In this document: positions 1 to 8,190 of the stretch, piece by piece | Layout of the letters: each line of letters opens with the position of its first letter | How positions within the stretch are numbered: position 1 is the stretch's first letter | Assembly: GCA_009783365.1 (NCBI GenBank) | Contig: WRHG01000005.1 | Coordinates: 1 to 23,246, forward strand | Length of the DNA stretch: 23,246 nt | Direction: 5' to 3' | Source: Clostridia bacterium | GTDB taxonomy: Bacteria > Bacillota_A > Clostridia > Christensenellales > Aristaeellaceae | Notes under the pieces: generated by a model | Database searches by the model: none | What the model saw: only the letters and a program-made list of their open reading frames with translations | Told to the model about the DNA's origin: nothing | Position numbers and translations under genes: made by a program

Positions 1-1416
1 GCTGTCATGGGCGAAAACCTTGTGATGAACATGGAAAGTAAAGGTTTTACGGTGGCGGTATACAACAGGACGGTCGAGAAGGTAACGAATTTTCTGGAAA
101 GCCGCGGGCAGGGCAAAAACATCATTGGCGCCGCATCGGTCCGGGAGCTGATAAACAGCTTAAAATCCCCCCGAAAGGTCATGCTGATGGTGAAATCGGG
201 AAAAGCGGTGGATGACTTCATCGAGCAACTCATACCGTATCTTGAAAAGGGCGATATCATCATAGACGGCGGCAATTCTCATTTTCCGGACACCATACGC
301 CGTACCAAATACGTTGAGGACCATGGGCTCCTCTATATCGGTACCGGCGTGTCCGGCGGCGAGGAGGGGGCGCTGAAAGGGCCGAGTATCATGCCGGGAG
401 GTTCGCCTGCAGCCTGGCCGCACGTCAAGGATCTGTTTCAGTCCATCTCGGCGCATGTGGGAAAGGATCCCTGTTGCGATTGGGTGGGGCCCAACGGCGC
501 GGGGCACTTTGTTAAAATGATCCACAATGGGATTGAATACGGCGATATGCAGCTGATATGTGAAGCGTATTTTCTCATGAAGCATTACCTGGGCATGGAC
601 GCGCAGGCCATGGCCGAAGTCTTCAAGGAGTGGAACCGGGGGGAACTCGACAGCTATCTGATAGAAATTACGCGGGACATCATCGCTTACCAGGATGCTG
701 GCGGCGCCAATGTTCTGGAACTGATTTTGGACACCGCCGGACAAAAAGGCACAGGAAAGTGGACGTCCATAGCCTCTTTGGATGAAGGCGTTCCTTTGAC
801 GCTGATCGGCGAAGCGGTGTATGCGCGCTGCCTTTCGGCCATGAAGGACGAACGTATGGCGGCGGCGGCGGTGCTGACAGGCCCCGCTGTAAAATTTGTC
901 GGCGACCAAAAACAATTTGTAAAAGACATCCGGAATGCTCTCTACGCCTCCAAGATCGTATCCTATGCCCAGGGATACGCCCTGATGAAAGCGGCGGCGG
1001 CGACATACGACTGGGATTTGAATTACGGCGGTATCGCGATGATGTGGCGCGGCGGCTGCATTATACGGTCCGTCTTTCTGGGGAAGATCAAGGAAGCTTT
1101 TGACCAAAAGCCGAATCTTGATAACCTTCTGCTGGCTCCCTTTTTTAAGCAGCAAATAGACGCGGCCCAGGAAGGCTGGAGAAGAGTGGTATCCTCGGCG
1201 GTGGTAAACGGCATACCGATACCGGCCTTTGCCTCGGCGCTGTGCTATTACGACGGTTATCGGTGCGAGAGGCTTCCGGCCAATCTCCTGCAAGCGCAGA
1301 GGGACTATTTCGGCGCGCATACCTATGAGCGTATCGACAAGCCCCGCGGGGAATTTTTCCATACGGATTGGACCGGACACGGCGGCGCGACCGCCGCCTC
1401 AACCTATACCGTATAG
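1..1416 (+). CDS. gnd: 6-phosphogluconate dehydrogenase, decarboxylating (5' partial)
   Basis: Converts 6-phosphogluconate to ribulose 5-phosphate and CO2 with reduction of NAD(P), in the cytosolic oxidative pentose phosphate or gluconate route. The reading frame is open from base 1 (Ala-Val-Met-Gly-Glu-Asn), which matches the end of the N-terminal nucleotide-binding glycine motif, so about a dozen residues and the true start lie left of the window. The ATG at base 7 is internal. Visible family motifs are GGNSHFPDT, GVSGGEEGALKGPSIMPGG, the substrate-site segment GAGHFVKMIHNGIEYGD with its Lys and Asn, and the C-terminal NPAN-like stretch before QRDYFGAHTYERID. The length fits the long (about 470 residue) bacterial form. 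A fructuronate reductase-like gene starts 18 bases after the stop, so the two are probably co-transcribed and serve sugar acid use. Identification is secure; cofactor preference cannot be read. Confidence 0.96.
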   Translation, partial: AVMGENLVMNMESKGFTVAVYNRTVEKVTNFLESRGQGKNIIGAASVRELINSLKSPRKVMLMVKSGKAVDDFIEQLIPYLEKGDIIIDGGNSHFPDTIRRTKYVEDHGLLYIGTGVSGGEEGALKGPSIMPGGSPAAWPHVKDLFQSISAHVGKDPCCDWVGPNGAGHFVKMIHNGIEYGDMQLICEAYFLMKHYLGMDAQAMAEVFKEWNRGELDSYLIEITRDIIAYQDAGGANVLELILDTAGQKGTGKWTSIASLDEGVPLTLIGEAVYARCLSAMKDERMAAAAVLTGPAVKFVGDQKQFVKDIRNALYASKIVSYAQGYALMKAAAATYDWDLNYGGIAMMWRGGCIIRSVFLGKIKEAFDQKPNLDNLLLAPFFKQQIDAAQEGWRRVVSSAVVNGIPIPAFASALCYYDGYRCERLPANLLQAQRDYFGAHTYERIDKPRGEFFHTDWTGHGGATAASTYTV

Positions 1417-1434
1417 TGAAGGGGCTGGTATGTC

Positions 1435-2289
1435 ATGGAGATTCCGTTTCAGGTAAATTTGCGGGGAAAGACGGCGGTTGTCACAGGAGGCGGGGGCGTC
1501 TTGTGCAGCGGTTTTGCCAAGGCATTGGCCGCATGCGGCGCCAAGGTTGCGATTCTCGATTTAAATGAGGACACGGCCCGGCGCACCGCTCAGGAAATCA
1601 GTGAGTCCGGAGGCATTGCGCTGGGGCTCGGCGCCAACGTGCTGGAAAGGGAAAGTGTGCTTTACGCAAGGGAAATCGTTAACGCGGAACTTGGTTTCTG
1701 CGATATTCTGATCAACGGCGCCGGCGGCAACCATCCGAAAGGCACAACGTCCAAGGAGTATTATTACCCGGAAGACGCGGAAAAGGAAGCCGATCTTATC
1801 ACGTTTTTCAACCTGGATCCAAAGAACATTGCGTTTGTATTCAACCTGAACTTTCTGGGCACACTCATCCCGGCACAGGTTTTCGCGCGGGACATGATAG
1901 GGAAAGAAGGCGCGGTCATACTCAACGTCTCCTCTATGAACGCTTTTTCCCCTTTAACAAAAATTCCCGCGTACAGCGCCGCGAAGGCAGCCGTATCGAA
2001 TTTTACGCAATGGCTCGCCGTACATTTCTCCAAAGTTGGCATACGCTGCAACGCGATCGCTCCGGGCTTTTTTGAAACCAGCCAAAACAGGGCTTTGCTG
2101 ATCAATCCCGATGGTTCCCATACGGACCGATCGAAAAAAATACTGAATATGACGCCTATGGGACGCTTCGGCAGGGCGGAGGATTTGACGGGAACGCTGC
2201 TTTGGCTCGTGAGCGCCAGCGCGTCCGGTTTTGTTAATGGGGTTGTGGTGCCGGTGGATGGTGGTTTTGCCGCGTACTCCGGCGTATAG
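1435..2289 (+). CDS. uxuB: SDR-family D-mannonate oxidoreductase / fructuronate reductase
   Basis: A classical short-chain dehydrogenase of 284 residues. The Rossmann motif TGGGGVLCSG lies near residues 17-26. The catalytic Ser is at 166/167 (VSSMN), and the YSAAK motif supplies Tyr180 and Lys184. The C-terminal part (KILNMTPMGRFGRAEDLTG and VDGGFAAYSGV) resembles the Bacillota UxuB/YjmF group, which interconverts D-fructuronate and D-mannonate with NAD(H) in hexuronate breakdown. That UxuB is unrelated to the long-chain enzyme of enterobacteria. The reading frame begins at an ATG 18 bases after gnd; the ribosome site is weak (GGGGCTGG). Adjacency to gnd suggests joint handling of uronate or gluconate-type acids, although no uxaC, uxuA or kdgK is in view. 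A related sugar or polyol SDR activity is the main alternative. Confidence 0.82.
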   Translation: MEIPFQVNLRGKTAVVTGGGGVLCSGFAKALAACGAKVAILDLNEDTARRTAQEISESGGIALGLGANVLERESVLYAREIVNAELGFCDILINGAGGNHPKGTTSKEYYYPEDAEKEADLITFFNLDPKNIAFVFNLNFLGTLIPAQVFARDMIGKEGAVILNVSSMNAFSPLTKIPAYSAAKAAVSNFTQWLAVHFSKVGIRCNAIAPGFFETSQNRALLINPDGSHTDRSKKILNMTPMGRFGRAEDLTGTLLWLVSASASGFVNGVVVPVDGGFAAYSGV

Positions 2290-2346
2290 GGTTGAACGGG
2301 GGCAAACATGTAAACGGTAGGATTCTCCTGACAAATACCACGTTTT

Positions 2347-2964
2347 CTATTGAAAAGTAATAATCAGCAGCGTCCCGTCCCGTACCGAAACAACGCTCTT
2401 CTCTCCGACAAACGAATTGCTGACCCCTACGGGAAACGCGTTGGTCAGCGTAGCATCCGTCAGCGGGTATCGGAGACCGCGTTCCGTAACGCCATGAACC
2501 TCTTTGTCCAGTGCGAATACGGAAATGGTTCCCCTCTCGGTAGCGTCAAACTCGATATTTCCTGAACAAATAACGGTAGCCCGGGTGTTGCGGTCAACGA
2601 GCACTCCACGGGCGCCGCGCCGCGCCAGAAACGTAATAGCCTGAATGTTTGCGATCGTGTGGTCAATACGCCCTCCCAGTCCTCCAACGATTTCAAATGC
2701 TTGATATCCTTTGCTAAGTCCGAAGCGGATGGCAAGCATCATATCCGTGTCGTCCTTCTCCTTTGGGTGCGGCAAAACCTGCGTATGCTTCGGCACGAAG
2801 CCGAGAGAATCAAAATCACCAATAATGACATGGGAAGCGATACCCGCCTTGGTAAGGCGCGCGTATCCTCCATCCGCAGCGATGACCAGATCGTCAGCTT
2901 TCGGCGCAATGCGGATGCCGCCCTCCTCCGGCGACGCGCCGGCAATGAAGCAGGTGGCGCTCAT
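2347..2964 (-). CDS. thiN: Thiamine pyrophosphokinase
   Basis: Transfers pyrophosphate from ATP to thiamine to make thiamine diphosphate, the cofactor of transketolase and pyruvate-type enzymes; cytosolic. The protein has 205 residues from the chosen start. Motifs in order are DGGYARL (31-37), GDFDS (49-53), KDDTD (70-74) and GGLGGRIDHT (94-103), which together form the catalytic site of the TPK family. The C-terminal thiamine-binding half is present (FPVGVSNSFVG). The frame stays open to 3048, but the ATG at 2964 is preferred: an AAGGGAG ribosome site lies 8 bases upstream and the protein then begins at the usual N-terminus. It is divergent from the sugar transporter operon and convergent with uxuB, and appears to be a single-gene unit with its own promoter. 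No TPP riboswitch pattern was seen in its leader. Confidence 0.93.
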   Translation of the reverse strand: MSATCFIAGASPEEGGIRIAPKADDLVIAADGGYARLTKAGIASHVIIGDFDSLGFVPKHTQVLPHPKEKDDTDMMLAIRFGLSKGYQAFEIVGGLGGRIDHTIANIQAITFLARRGARGVLVDRNTRATVICSGNIEFDATERGTISVFALDKEVHGVTERGLRYPLTDATLTNAFPVGVSNSFVGEKSVVSVRDGTLLIITFQ

Positions 2965-3063
2965 GGCGGTCTCTCCCTTCTGCCGTAAATTTTCTCCGGC
3001 GCCGCAACCGACAAGGCCGGTACGCCAGGCATACCAAAGTACGCCCATCCCTTTCCCGAGCTT

Positions 3064-3092
3064 ATTCTACCCCATCGCCGCCCTTCCCGCAA
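3064..3092 (-). promoter_or_regulatory. thiN: Candidate sigma-A promoter of thiN
   Basis: Reading the minus strand, a TTGCGG box (3092-3087) is followed after 17 bases by TAGAAT (3069-3064). The -10 box matches consensus at 5 of 6 positions and the -35 box at 3 of 6. Initiation near 3057 would give a leader of about 90 bases before the thiN start. Confidence 0.4.
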
Positions 3093-3125
3093 GGCGCTCC
3101 CCCGCATTCCATCTTTTTCAATTTA

Positions 3126-3179
3126 GGCATCAGCATTTTATCATTTGGCATTTCACCGATGGGTGTCTTATTGTACTAT
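3126..3179 (+). promoter_or_regulatory. Candidate promoter and direct-repeat operator of the CUT2 sugar transporter operon
   Basis: Two GGCAT repeats (3126-3130 and 3147-3151) are exactly 21 bases apart, two helical turns. The second abuts a weak -35 box (TTCACC, 3152-3157), which is followed after 16 bases by a -10-like TACTAT (3174-3179). Direct repeats at 21-base spacing next to -35 are typical of AraC-family activators, and a YesN/AraC-type regulator is encoded at 11237. The repeat core is only five to seven bases, so this is a weak inference. Confidence 0.25.
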
Positions 3180-3220
3180 AACTTCAAATATCTGAAATCA
3201 AGCCGGAAGGGCGCCGTGTG

Positions 3221-4723
3221 ATGAACGAAAACATCCTGGAGATCACCCACATCACGAAAATATTTCCGGGGGTCAAAGCCCTGGACGACGTGCGCTTCAC
3301 ACTGCGCCGCGGGGAAATTCACGCGTTAATGGGGGAAAACGGCGCGGGGAAATCCACGTTCATAAAGGTACTGACCGGCGTGCACCTGCCCGACGGCGGC
3401 GAAATCCTCATGGACGGGAAGCCCGTACACATGTCAAGCCCTCTTGTGGCGCAAAACCATGGTATCGCCGCCATCTACCAACACTTAGCCGCCTATCCGG
3501 ACCTATCCGTCGCTGAAAATATCTTCATGGGCCACGAGCAGCTTACCCGCCCGTTCAATCGCATCAACTGGAAAAAAACAAACGCCGCCGCAAGGGATAT
3601 GCTCCGCTCCCTCGGCTCGGACATCAGCCCCACGGAGCGGATGGGCGTGCTGTCCGTGGCGCAGCAGCAACTCGTAGAAATCGTTAAAGCATTGACGCAA
3701 AACGCACGCGTGCTCATCATGGACGAGCCGACGGCAGCGCTGTCCCGGCGAGAAAGCGAGGAGCTTTACGAGATCGTACGCAAACTGCGCGACCAGGGCA
3801 CATCGATCATTCTGATTTCCCATCGGTTTGAGGATATGTACAAGCTGGCGGACCGGGTGACGGTGCTGCGCGACGCGAAATACATCGGCACATGGCCCGT
3901 AAGCGACGTTTCCAGCGCGCAGCTCGTACAGCACATGGTGGGCCGGAGCATCGACCAGTTTTTTCCGGCAAAGACCACGCCTGTAGGCGAGGAGTTGCTG
4001 CGCGTGGAGGGGCTTTCGCGCACAGGGTATTTCGCGGATGTGAGCTTCACGCTTCACGCCGGGGAAATTTTGGCGCTGACAGGGCTCGTGGGCGCGGGGC
4101 GAACGGAAGTGCTGGAGGCGCTTTGCGGCGTCACGAAGCTGAGTGAAGGCAAGGTGTCCGTCCGCGGCAAGCCCGTTGCCATCCAGAGCCCTAACAGGGC
4201 GAAATCCCTCGGTATCGGCCTGTTACCAGAGGATCGGCAGAAGCAGGGCCTGCTGTTGCCGTGGTCTATCGAGCAAAACATAACATTGCCCTCACTGCAC
4301 CGATTTTTACGCGGTCCCTTTGTAACGCGCAAACATGAAACCACGGAAGCCGACCGGCTAAAACAACTGCTGGACATTAAGGCATCGTCGGTGGCAGACA
4401 CGGCGGCGTCGCTGTCCGGCGGTAACCAGCAAAAGGTCGTCGTCGCCAAACTTCTGTCATCAAAAACGATGATTTTGATCATGGACGAGCCAACGAAAGG
4501 CGTAGATGTGGGTAGCAAGGCGCAGATTTACCAAATCATGTGCGACCTGGCCAGCCAGGGGTTCGGCATCCTGATGGTCTCCTCAGAACTGCCGGAAGTC
4601 GTCAGTATGGCAGACAGGGTCATCATCATGCGCGAGGGCAGGGTATCCGCCATCATTCCACGCGATCAGGCGACGCAGGAGAACGTGCTGACGGCAGCCA
4701 TGCCGCTGGAAAAACGCGCATAA
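3221..4723 (+). CDS. Sugar ABC transporter ATP-binding protein, RhaT/RbsA type (tandem ATPase)
   Basis: Energises import through the two permeases encoded downstream; peripheral membrane protein of the CUT2 class, 500 residues, two fused ATPase domains. Domain 1 has Walker A GENGAGKST (Lys44), the Q-loop segment IYQHLAAYPDLSVAENI, a degenerate signature LSVAQQQ (144-150) and Walker B IMDEP (Glu169). Domain 2 has the Walker A-like GLVGAGRTE without the usual Lys, as is normal for this class, a full signature LSGGNQQ from 398, and IMDEPTKGVDVG (Glu423). The Q-loop form resembles rhamnose-type transporters. A GTG lies directly before the ATG at 3221; the GGAAGG site is 7 bases from the GTG and 10 from the ATG. 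The ATG is chosen because homologues start there, so the N-terminus could be one residue longer. First gene of the operon, downstream of a candidate regulated promoter. Confidence 0.93.
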   Translation: MNENILEITHITKIFPGVKALDDVRFTLRRGEIHALMGENGAGKSTFIKVLTGVHLPDGGEILMDGKPVHMSSPLVAQNHGIAAIYQHLAAYPDLSVAENIFMGHEQLTRPFNRINWKKTNAAARDMLRSLGSDISPTERMGVLSVAQQQLVEIVKALTQNARVLIMDEPTAALSRRESEELYEIVRKLRDQGTSIILISHRFEDMYKLADRVTVLRDAKYIGTWPVSDVSSAQLVQHMVGRSIDQFFPAKTTPVGEELLRVEGLSRTGYFADVSFTLHAGEILALTGLVGAGRTEVLEALCGVTKLSEGKVSVRGKPVAIQSPNRAKSLGIGLLPEDRQKQGLLLPWSIEQNITLPSLHRFLRGPFVTRKHETTEADRLKQLLDIKASSVADTAASLSGGNQQKVVVAKLLSSKTMILIMDEPTKGVDVGSKAQIYQIMCDLASQGFGILMVSSELPEVVSMADRVIIMREGRVSAIIPRDQATQENVLTAAMPLEKRA

Positions 4724-4782
4724 GAAAAGGCGCCGCCTCCTCACCTCTTTGTTATCCATCATGACTGAAAAAGGAGCCAGCT

Positions 4783-5856
4783 ATGCAGGCAAACAAGGAA
4801 CGTCCGCCGCTTTACACTTTCCTCATCAAATATCGCGAGATTGGGCTCCTGCTCATCGTGGCGCTGCTCGTCACGGCTGTGGGGCTGCGCAATCCTCAAT
4901 TCGCAAGGCCGGGCAACCTGATGTTCATCGTGGAGGACACAGCCACACTGGCAATTCTGGCGGCGGGTATGCTATGCGTGCTGCTTGTAGGGTCCATTGA
5001 CATATCGGTTTCGGCAATCATGGCGCTGTCAGGCATCGTAACCGGCGTAATCATGCGAGGATTCCTGGCGAATGTAGAGGTCCCAACCCTTGTGGAGGGA
5101 GTGGAGAAACTCGTTACAGTACGCGAAAGCCTGCCGCTTGGCGTGCTGATCCTGATCGGCGTCAGCGTGGGCGCGCTCTTGGGCGCGGTCAACGGCTCAC
5201 TGATCGCCTACGGCAAAGTGCTGCCCATCGTAACAACATTGGGCATGCAGTACATCGTATATGGCATTTCCCACATCGTCAGCAATAACACGGCCGTATA
5301 TCGCAAGGATATGAGCGATCTATTCGTACAGTTCACCCGGTCTGCGCTGCTGGGCGTTAACAACAAAATCTGGATCATGCTGGCAGTCTACGTCCTGCTG
5401 TTTCTGTTTATCACATACATGCGTCGGGGCAGGCACCTATACGCCGTAGGGTCCAACCGGGAGGCGGCGGAGATGCGCGGCATTCCGGTCGGCAATACCA
5501 TCCTGATGGCACATGTAATCATGGGCGCTCTGGCCGGGTTGGCGGGGCTTCTGTACGCTTCGCACGATACGAAGATTACCCAGGACATGGCTATGGGTTA
5601 TGAACTGTATGTCATAGCCGCCTGCGTGATCGGCGGCGTTGCCGTCTCCGGCGGGGCGGGCAAGATACAGGGCGTACTGCTTGGCGCACTAACGATCGGC
5701 GTCATCAACAACGGCCTGACGATGCTGCGCCTGACCGGCACCTCCGAGTTTTGGAAGAAGGCCATCCAGGGATCCCTGATCCTGATCGCGGTTGTCTTCA
5801 ACGTGGTGCTGCAGCGGGTGATGACCCGACAGAACCTGCGAAGGAGGCATATCTGA
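4783..5856 (+). CDS. Sugar ABC transporter permease (BPD_transp_2 fold), RhaP/RbsC-like
   Basis: Integral membrane subunit of the CUT2 importer, 357 residues, with about nine or ten hydrophobic segments. Family marks are the DIDISV-like segment (SIDISVSAIMALSG), the inner loop GRHLYAVGSNREAAEMRGI that contacts the ATPase, and the late segment GGVAVSGGAGKIQGVLLGAL. Residues about 91-117 form a hydrophilic loop (with EVPTLVEGVEKLVTVRESL) that looks longer than in typical RbsC, probably outside the membrane. AAGGAG lies 6 bases before the ATG. The stop overlaps the start of the next permease (TGATG), so the two are translationally coupled and likely form a heterodimeric channel. Transporter class is certain; substrate is inferred from the binding protein. 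Confidence 0.92.
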   Translation: MQANKERPPLYTFLIKYREIGLLLIVALLVTAVGLRNPQFARPGNLMFIVEDTATLAILAAGMLCVLLVGSIDISVSAIMALSGIVTGVIMRGFLANVEVPTLVEGVEKLVTVRESLPLGVLILIGVSVGALLGAVNGSLIAYGKVLPIVTTLGMQYIVYGISHIVSNNTAVYRKDMSDLFVQFTRSALLGVNNKIWIMLAVYVLLFLFITYMRRGRHLYAVGSNREAAEMRGIPVGNTILMAHVIMGALAGLAGLLYASHDTKITQDMAMGYELYVIAACVIGGVAVSGGAGKIQGVLLGALTIGVINNGLTMLRLTGTSEFWKKAIQGSLILIAVVFNVVLQRVMTRQNLRRRHI

Positions 5857-6875
5857 TGGACCAGGCAAAGCGCGGATTGCGTCTGTTTCTTCATTGGGAA
5901 TGGATGCTCGTTGCCCTGACTCTGCTTGTTTATCTGTTTTTCAACTGGCAGGTTCCAACGAATTACACGCTGCCCAAGCTCTTGAACCAGACGCGTGTTT
6001 ACATGGTCGATGTGGGATTTATGGCGTTGGGCATGATGCTGATTCTGATCCTCGGCGATATCGACATCTCCGTGGCGTCCACGGCGGCGCTGTCCTGCAC
6101 GGTGATGGGCGTTCTTTACAACGGGGGTGAAGGAATACCATTCGCCGCCGCGCTGCTGGCGGCCCTGGTGATCGGCGCGCTTTGCGGGCTGGTCAACGGC
6201 TTGCTGGTAACGAGGTTTCAGGAACTCTTTCCGATGATCATCACCCTATCCACAGCAACGTTGTACCGGGGCATTGCGTACATCATCCTGAAGGATCAGG
6301 CTACAGGCGGATTTCCGGAGTGGTTCAATATGGGCCTGGGATACGGTTCTTTCAATGTATTCGGCGCGCAGGTCCCGATAATGCTGCCGTGCTACCTGGC
6401 GGTTATCCCTTTCTTTTACTTGTGGATTCACAGAACCGCGTACGGCCGCCGTATTTTTGCCACAGGCACAAACATAACGGCCAGCCGCTATTCAGGTTTG
6501 CGTACCGGCCGTATCAAGCTTGCCATGTTTATGATCAACGGGATTCTTGCCGCGGTGGGAGGAATTTTCCTGACGGCTCGCATCGGCTCGGTCAAGTATA
6601 CAATTGCCACGGGGTATGAGATGCAGGCTATCGCTATCGCGGTGCTGGGCGGAGCGTCCACGGCCGGGGGCAAGGGCAGCGTGCTGGGCGTGCTGCTTGC
6701 GCTGGCGCTGATGACTTGTCTGAAAAACGGCCTGATGCTGATGTTCAACGACGCTTTCATCCTCAACCTTGCCATCGGCGTGCTGCTTATAGTCATCGTC
6801 CTGGTACCGGGGTTGATCGGCATGCTGCGGCAGGCTCAAAACGTCCACAAGCAAAGGATGGACGCGGGCAAATAA
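5856..6875 (+). CDS. Second sugar ABC transporter permease, RhaQ-like
   Basis: Integral membrane partner of the preceding permease, 339 residues, many hydrophobic segments. It shows GDIDISVASTAALS early, the ATPase-contact loop GRRIFATGTNITASRYSGL, and the conserved VLGGASTAGGKGSVLGVLL near the C-terminus. The frame is open back to 5751, but that stretch is a shadow of the first permease. The ATG at 5856 has a perfect AAGGAGG (5841-5847) 8 bases upstream and overlaps the previous stop by one base. Two non-identical permeases plus a double ATPase and a separate binding protein is the RhaSTPQ and LsrABCD layout rather than the single-permease RbsABC layout. Confidence 0.92.
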   Translation: MDQAKRGLRLFLHWEWMLVALTLLVYLFFNWQVPTNYTLPKLLNQTRVYMVDVGFMALGMMLILILGDIDISVASTAALSCTVMGVLYNGGEGIPFAAALLAALVIGALCGLVNGLLVTRFQELFPMIITLSTATLYRGIAYIILKDQATGGFPEWFNMGLGYGSFNVFGAQVPIMLPCYLAVIPFFYLWIHRTAYGRRIFATGTNITASRYSGLRTGRIKLAMFMINGILAAVGGIFLTARIGSVKYTIATGYEMQAIAIAVLGGASTAGGKGSVLGVLLALALMTCLKNGLMLMFNDAFILNLAIGVLLIVIVLVPGLIGMLRQAQNVHKQRMDAGK

Positions 6876-6944
6876 CCAAACCGGCGGTCCCCTATGGCGC
6901 CTATGAAGCAATAAAACAGTCCTGTAAAAAAGGAGGTGCGCACC

Positions 6945-8114
6945 ATGAACCGTTTGCCCGCCATTCCGGAAAGCGAATACCCAAAACGCTGGGAACAGGT
7001 GCGCGCCATGATGGACAGGGAAGAACTGGACCTGCTGCTTCTCTACTCGGACGACCGCGCCACGTTTGGCTCTGCGCACGCGCGCTGGCTGGCAGGTTTC
7101 ATGACGCACTTTGAACCTACGTGCATCCTGTTCGTTAAAGCGGCGGACGAGCCGATAATGCTGGTCGGTCCTGAAACGCCCGGATACGCACGCATCCATA
7201 GCAGGATCAAAGACATCCGGGTGCTGCGGGAACTGACCCATCCGGATGAAGATTATCCTTATACCACAATTGAGCCTTTGGGGAAAATCGTAGCGTCGCT
7301 GACGGACGCCTCGTCGATTAAGCGGCTGGGCATCGCGGGACGTTCTCTGATCCCTTACGATCTGTTTCGGTCGTTTATGGACGCGCTGCCGGGCCAGTGG
7401 GTGTCCGCGGACGAACCCATGGGTGAAATGCGGCAAATCAAAACGGAAGCGGAGATCCGCGTAATCCGGTATGCCTACCAAATTGCCGAGGCCGGACTGG
7501 AAGCCGCGCTTGAGGTGATTGCGCCCGGCGCGTCCGAACGGCGCGTAGCCGCCGCCGCGGAGTACGCCATGCGTTCCATGGGGGCAGAGTGCTATGGCAT
7601 TGATACAATGGTCGCGTCCGGTGTAAACAGCAGTCCCATCATAGCCAGAACCACAATGCGTGAAATCGGGAAAGACGACTTGGTACTGCTCACCTTCGCG
7701 CCCCGCTATGAGGGGTATCATGCCGCCATCGGGCTGCCTGTGCTGGTGGGGAATCCCTGTGATGAAGCCAGGCGCGCCGCAGAAGCCGCCATCCGGGCGC
7801 AGAAAGCGTGCGCCGCGATGCTAAAAGCCGGGCAAACCTGCGCGGCTGAGGGCGAAGCCCGCCGTATCATGCAGGAGGCGGGATTTGGCGGCAACTTTCT
7901 GTACTCGGGCATCCACAGCGTGGGTGTGATTGAGTTTGAGCCGCCCATCTTCGGGCCGTCCAGCAATGCGGTTATGCGGCAAGACATGGTGCTGTCCGTT
8001 GACATACCGGTATTCGACGGCCCGTGGGGCGGCCTCAGGTTGGAGGATGGCTATCTCATTGAGAAACATTCCGCCCGGCGGCTGACCCGATTCGACTATG
8101 CGCCCCATCGCTAG
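6945..8114 (+). CDS. M24 / creatinase-fold protein with most metal ligands lost (probable non-metallopeptidase)
   Basis: 389 residues. An N-terminal creatinase-like domain (about 1-150) is followed by a pita-bread domain of Xaa-Pro aminopeptidases and creatinases. The core is recognisable (IKTEAEIRVIRYAYQIAE, DLVLLTFAPRYEGYHAAIG, GIHSVGVIEFEPP, RLEDGYLI). The two metal-binding Asp positions in the DFG...SD motif appear as Thr250 and Ala261, the Glu of the EPG motif is Asp353, and only His324 and Glu367 remain. The conserved His in the segment after SGVNSS is also missing. Metal-dependent peptidase activity is therefore unlikely. A creatinase-like metal-free reaction, a ligand-binding role or another chemistry remain open. 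The ATG at 6945 is chosen because AAGGAGG (6930-6936) sits 8 bases upstream; the GTG at 6936 falls inside that site. It lies between the permease and binding-protein genes of a sugar transporter, an unusual place for a peptidase. Confidence 0.8.
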   Translation: MNRLPAIPESEYPKRWEQVRAMMDREELDLLLLYSDDRATFGSAHARWLAGFMTHFEPTCILFVKAADEPIMLVGPETPGYARIHSRIKDIRVLRELTHPDEDYPYTTIEPLGKIVASLTDASSIKRLGIAGRSLIPYDLFRSFMDALPGQWVSADEPMGEMRQIKTEAEIRVIRYAYQIAEAGLEAALEVIAPGASERRVAAAAEYAMRSMGAECYGIDTMVASGVNSSPIIARTTMREIGKDDLVLLTFAPRYEGYHAAIGLPVLVGNPCDEARRAAEAAIRAQKACAAMLKAGQTCAAEGEARRIMQEAGFGGNFLYSGIHSVGVIEFEPPIFGPSSNAVMRQDMVLSVDIPVFDGPWGGLRLEDGYLIEKHSARRLTRFDYAPHR

Positions 8115-8133
8115 CCTAACCGGCGATATTATG

Positions 8134-8164
8134 ATTTCAAGCGGCGCACAGCGCTTGCTGAAAT
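8134..8164 (+). other. Intercistronic hairpin before the binding-protein gene
   Basis: ATTTCAAGCG (8134-8143) can pair with CGCT (8152-8155) and TGAAAT (8159-8164) around a three-base bulge, about ten base pairs. No T-run follows, so a terminator is unlikely. It precedes AAGGAGG (8175-8181) of the binding-protein gene and could stabilise or process the mRNA so that the binding protein is made in excess. Confidence 0.35.
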
Positions 8165-8190
8165 AAAACAAATGAAGGAGGCATTCATTC

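Noticed and set aside
160..1380. Long minus-strand reading frame (406 codons) across gnd
   Set aside because: It is a shadow of the well-supported gnd gene: no recognisable motif and no ribosome site. GC-rich third positions leave the opposite strand open.
2965..3063. TPP riboswitch before thiN
   Set aside because: No conserved thi-box sequence was seen in the leader; only short GC-rich inverted segments.
5751..5855. N-terminal extension of the second permease
   Set aside because: The extension is the shifted frame of the first permease; a perfect AAGGAGG and a TGATG junction mark the start at 5856.
6492..7721. Long minus-strand frame (409 codons) across the second permease and the M24-like gene
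   Set aside because: Spans two real genes and an intergenic gap on the other strand; Arg/His-rich composition without any family motif.
6945..8114. Ordinary Xaa-Pro aminopeptidase
   Set aside because: Most metal ligand positions are substituted, so the routine annotation would overstate the function.
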